NCBI GenBank assembly: GCA_947177105.1
Contig: CAMWTF010000005.1
Span: forward strand, 1 to 26,170
DNA from: an uncultured Lachnospiraceae bacterium
Lineage (GTDB): Bacteria > Bacillota > Clostridia > Lachnospirales > Lachnospiraceae
Direction: 5' to 3'
DNA length: 26,170 nucleotides
The notes under the pieces are model-generated. The model ran no database searches. It was given only the letters and a program-made list of their open reading frames with translations, and was not told the DNA's origin. Made by a program: the position numbers and the translations under genes. How positions within the stretch are numbered: the stretch's first letter is position 1; the number at the start of each line of letters is the position of its first letter. This document shows positions 23,854 through 26,170 of this stretch, one piece after another.

Positions 23854-24282
23854 TTACTGGTCTTCCCGCATCACCAAGCACTCCTTGCGATGAAAACATA
23901 CACCATACACTGTGATATCCTCATAGCCGACGCGCATAAGCTCCGCCCGGTAATTCTCCTCCAGGGCCTGGGCGATGGCCTTCCTACAGCGCTCTTCCAT
24001 CTGCCGAAACTCCCTGGCCACCTTCAATTCAAGGATAAATGCCTTCCCTTTCACCGAAGGAGCCTGCAGCACAATATCCGGTCTCCCCATTCCACACTCT
24101 CGGTTAGAAAGGACACGATACTTCCCGGTCCCTTTTAACAGCCCCAGCAGGAAACCGTGGTAATAACTCTCCGCATAGTCAAAAAAGCTTATCGAATCCT
24201 GCAGCTGTGCGGACAGGCAAGCGCTCAGCGTCTCGCAATCGCCGCCTTCCAGCGCCCGAAGCAGTATCCAAAATCCAGACAT
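23854..24282 (-). pseudogene. Truncated remnant of a DUF1703-type gene (C-terminal nuclease-like domain only)
   Basis: The 142 codons match only the last quarter of the neighbouring DUF1703 protein. Corresponding parts are YYHGFLLGLL with YHGFVLGLM, SNRECGMGRPDIV with SNRESGFGRYDVM, and FILELKV with IILEFKV. The Asp-Glu-Lys set is kept (Asp69, Glu85, Lys87). The ATPase domain is missing: upstream in frame there is only a short, non-homologous stretch and then a TGA near 24324. It is most simply a decayed tandem paralogue. A stand-alone nuclease-like protein cannot be excluded, since the frame is intact. I see no good ribosome binding site before the ATG at 24282. Confidence 0.7.
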
Positions 24283-24449
24283 CGGATCCTGCTGGATTTT
24301 AATAAATGGCGTCAGAACTCCATTTCAAACACATGCCTGTTTCCCTCAAAAAACTATACGAAAGGGCGATGGCAAAATAGCATTGCCGCTCCAGTGGCAA
24401 ATATACTTGATTTTATTTCCTGTTTGTTTCATACTGAAAGTATCAACAG

Positions 24450-24490
24450 ACAGGAGCAAATCTGTTTCTATCATACAGGTTTGCTCCTGT
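24450..24490. terminator. 16-bp hairpin after lplA (bidirectional terminator candidate)
   Basis: acaggagcaaatctgt (24450-24465) pairs with acaggtttgctcctgt (24475-24490) throughout, including one G-T pair, around a 9-nt loop. Reading plus, TTTTGT follows. Reading minus, in the lplA direction, the tail is TCTGTTG, a poor T run. The 268-bp gap from 24283 to 24550 holds nothing else I recognise. Confidence 0.45.
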
Positions 24491-24550
24491 TTTGTATAGG
24501 TACACTCTATCTAGCGTTTACGCTTATTCAGCCGTGCAACATAACTCATT

Positions 24551-25444
24551 CTATATGTGCTTACCTATTAAATTCCTCTCGGCATTTTCAACATCATTCA
24601 CTTCCAAAGAATCCGTATATATTTTCACATCCGTCACAATACCATTTCTTTGGTTATACGCAATTCTCGCATTCCCCCACTCATACCTTGCTTCCCTTTC
24701 ATATCCATATCTTTTACCATCTCCAAAATTCCACAACGGATCATTATATTTTTGCCGAAAATATTCTATGTCTGTTCCATCAACCTGTATTTTCTCTGGG
24801 CATATACCAAAAACAGAATCTGCCCACTCTTCATATTCTTCTGCGATTGCCAACTTCATTTCTTCGATTGTAATATCCGGCAATATATCTTTGATATTTT
24901 TTACCCTTGCCTGTACGGACTTAATGGAATGTTTTGCCATTTTACCGGATGGTGTACTCAAAACTGTATTCATCATGCCCAAATCAGAATCCACAAGAAT
25001 TGTTCCATGATGCAGGCAGCATCTACTATTTGTGTAAAAAGCGTTTCCCGAAAACTTAAAGCCGTCTATATAAATATCATTTCTTCCGCCTACGGATACA
25101 GTAGCACCCAGTTTTCCAAATACACTGGTCAATATTTGGTAAATTGAATCCTTTTTTACGCAAGCAATCGGAAATATCATTGTATAATTCAGATTTCCTA
25201 GATCATGAAAAACCGCACCACCTCCAGTCATTCTCCTTACCACCTGAATACCGAATTGCTGTGCAGCATTCATGTCCACTTCATCATAAACATTTTGGTG
25301 CTTTCCCAAAATCACTGCTTTATCATTTTGCCATAAATAAAGAATGGTACACCCACTGCGGTCTGCCAATCCAAAAAGATACTCCTCCACTGCCAGATTG
25401 TGGCTCGCACAATAATTCTCTGACTCATAAATCAAACACTTCAT
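24551..25444 (-). CDS. lplA: Lipoate-protein ligase A
   Basis: LplA activates lipoate with ATP and attaches it to a lysine of lipoyl domains, allowing lipoate scavenging. Counted from the ATG at 25444, the product is 297 residues. Family marks are NLAVEEYL near the start, RRMTGGGAVFHD (70-81) for lipoyl-AMP binding, Lys130 in GFKFSGNA, and HHGTIL (145-150). A C-terminal accessory-type region follows. The start at 25444 overlaps the activase stop by 4 bp (ATGA) and gives the usual short N-terminus; the in-frame ATG at 25456 is the alternative. Base composition is clearly more AT-rich than genes to the left, shared with the activase. No lipoyl-domain protein is in view, so its target is unknown. 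Confidence 0.92.
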   Translation of the reverse strand: MKCLIYESENYCASHNLAVEEYLFGLADRSGCTILYLWQNDKAVILGKHQNVYDEVDMNAAQQFGIQVVRRMTGGGAVFHDLGNLNYTMIFPIACVKKDSIYQILTSVFGKLGATVSVGGRNDIYIDGFKFSGNAFYTNSRCCLHHGTILVDSDLGMMNTVLSTPSGKMAKHSIKSVQARVKNIKDILPDITIEEMKLAIAEEYEEWADSVFGICPEKIQVDGTDIEYFRQKYNDPLWNFGDGKRYGYEREARYEWGNARIAYNQRNGIVTDVKIYTDSLEVNDVENAERNLIGKHI

Positions 25445-26170
25445 ATCAATGCACATCCTATAGCTGATAAATACGCACTATGTTCAGGGATTGCCACTTT
25501 CACTCCAAGGGCACTTTCAGCCATCATGCCTATCTCCGGTATCTGTGACATCCCACCACTTAAAACTACCTCATTGCATGATGCTTTCCCTATCAGTTTC
25601 TTCGCCTGTATTAGTATTTGCCAGATGACTTTACAGATGATATCCCATTCCGGGATTCCTTCTGAGATAAACTCAACAATCTCTGTCTGCGCAAAAACAG
25701 CACATACTGATGAAAGTTTCTTTTCGGGTTCCTTCAGCCCTTCCATATCAAGGCTGTCAAAAGAGATTTCCAACATGTTTAAAACATTTGTCAGAAACTG
25801 TCCGCATCCGGCAGCACATTTATCATTCAAAAAAAATTCTTTGAGTTTACCCTGCTGCTCCACTATCAGTTTTGTGTCCTGTCCACCTATATCAAGCACA
25901 TATGCATCCTCTCCATAAATGCTGTATGTCCCAAGGGCGAGTGCCTTAAGTTCATTGACCTGTTTCACGGAAGGAATATTGGCTTTGCCATATCCACAGG
26001 AAAATATATTGCAGTCGCCATATTTACTGTATATTTCCTTGACTTTTCTGTCAAAATATTCTTTCTGCCTCACAGGCGTCTTTTCCGAATAGCAGATGTC
26101 TATGATGCCCTTCTCCCCAATAACGGCATATTTAGTCCTTGTTGAGCCAACATCAATCCCTATCCTATAC
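25441..26170 (-). CDS. BadF/BadG/HgdC-type activase (2-hydroxyacyl-CoA dehydratase activator family), cut by window edge
   Basis: These ASKHA-fold ATPases use a [4Fe-4S] cluster to drive an electron into a partner enzyme, such as 2-hydroxyacyl-CoA dehydratase or benzoyl-CoA reductase. The frame is open to the window edge. The first visible residues, YRIGIDVGSTRTKYAV, form the phosphate-1 loop, so only a few N-terminal residues are missing. VLDIGGQDTKLI is the phosphate-2 motif, NDKCAAGCGQF holds the first cluster cysteine, and SSVCAVFAQTEIV the second. VLSGGMSQIP is the adenosine motif. About 243 residues are visible, near the usual 260. The next gene, lplA, is translationally coupled. The partner enzyme would lie outside the window. 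Confidence 0.9.
   Translation of the reverse strand, partial: YRIGIDVGSTRTKYAVIGEKGIIDICYSEKTPVRQKEYFDRKVKEIYSKYGDCNIFSCGYGKANIPSVKQVNELKALALGTYSIYGEDAYVLDIGGQDTKLIVEQQGKLKEFFLNDKCAAGCGQFLTNVLNMLEISFDSLDMEGLKEPEKKLSSVCAVFAQTEIVEFISEGIPEWDIICKVIWQILIQAKKLIGKASCNEVVLSGGMSQIPEIGMMAESALGVKVAIPEHSAYLSAIGCALI

Noticed and set aside
1..26170. tRNA or rRNA genes
   Set aside because: No cloverleaf with a TTC-type arm and no conserved rRNA segment was seen on either strand.

Overview
The window looks like a chromosomal segment of an anaerobic Firmicute, most likely a Lachnospiraceae member. The reasons are gene content (glutamate synthase large subunit, a GH2/GH3/GH43 set, a LacI-type/GGDEF fusion, DUF1703-type ATPases, a BadF/HgdC-type activase with lipoate ligase), GGAGG-type ribosome binding sites, and TTTACA/TATAGT-type promoters. 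Nearly every gene is on the minus strand; the exception is one SGNH-hydrolase-like gene at 20082-21089. Most of the window is GC-rich, but from about 24.3 kb to the right end it is visibly AT-richer.

Layout, in the direction of transcription (right to left). (1) 26170-24551: a BadF/HgdC-type activase, cut by the window edge, with lplA coupled to it by a 4-bp overlap. (2) 24282-22131: a truncated C-terminal remnant followed by an intact AAA-ATPase/PD-(D/E)XK protein. (3) 22038-17415: a surface-glycan-like block with a DUF6492-like glycosyltransferase, an SGNH-like gene (plus strand), an FkbM methyltransferase, and a promoter-led rpe-like/ispD-tarI-like pair. (4) 17310-6091: a GatD-like zinc dehydrogenase overlapping a GH43 gene, then GH3, GH2 and a cytoplasmic LacI-type-sensor/GGDEF protein. 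This looks like a module for degrading xylo- or arabino-oligosaccharides, with no exported enzyme visible. (5) 5945-2926: a mraY-like gene, greA and an unusual HAD-phosphatase/CPBP-protease fusion, probably one operon. (6) 2645-1: the N-terminal part of gltB.

The most unusual feature is not a gene. Four of the leaders (gltB, the GGDEF gene, GH2 and GH3) carry a related palindromic element of about 85-105 bp, always in the same orientation relative to the downstream gene. Its arms resemble AACAGCATRTTCCCGGA at the 5' side and GGGAAYATRCGGAAC at the 3' side. Arm and stem sequences differ between copies, but the pairing is largely kept. In the gltB and GH3 leaders an additional half copy lies beside it. 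In the gltB leader the half copy abuts a terminator hairpin that begins only a few bases after a good promoter, so the layout resembles an attenuator.

Second-tier observations are the HAD-CPBP fusion, a possible CDP-alditol pathway (epimerase, dehydrogenase, cytidylyltransferase), and a shared N-terminal helical region on two divergent genes with unrelated catalytic domains (FkbM and SGNH). All calls come from reading the sequence; no database search was run.
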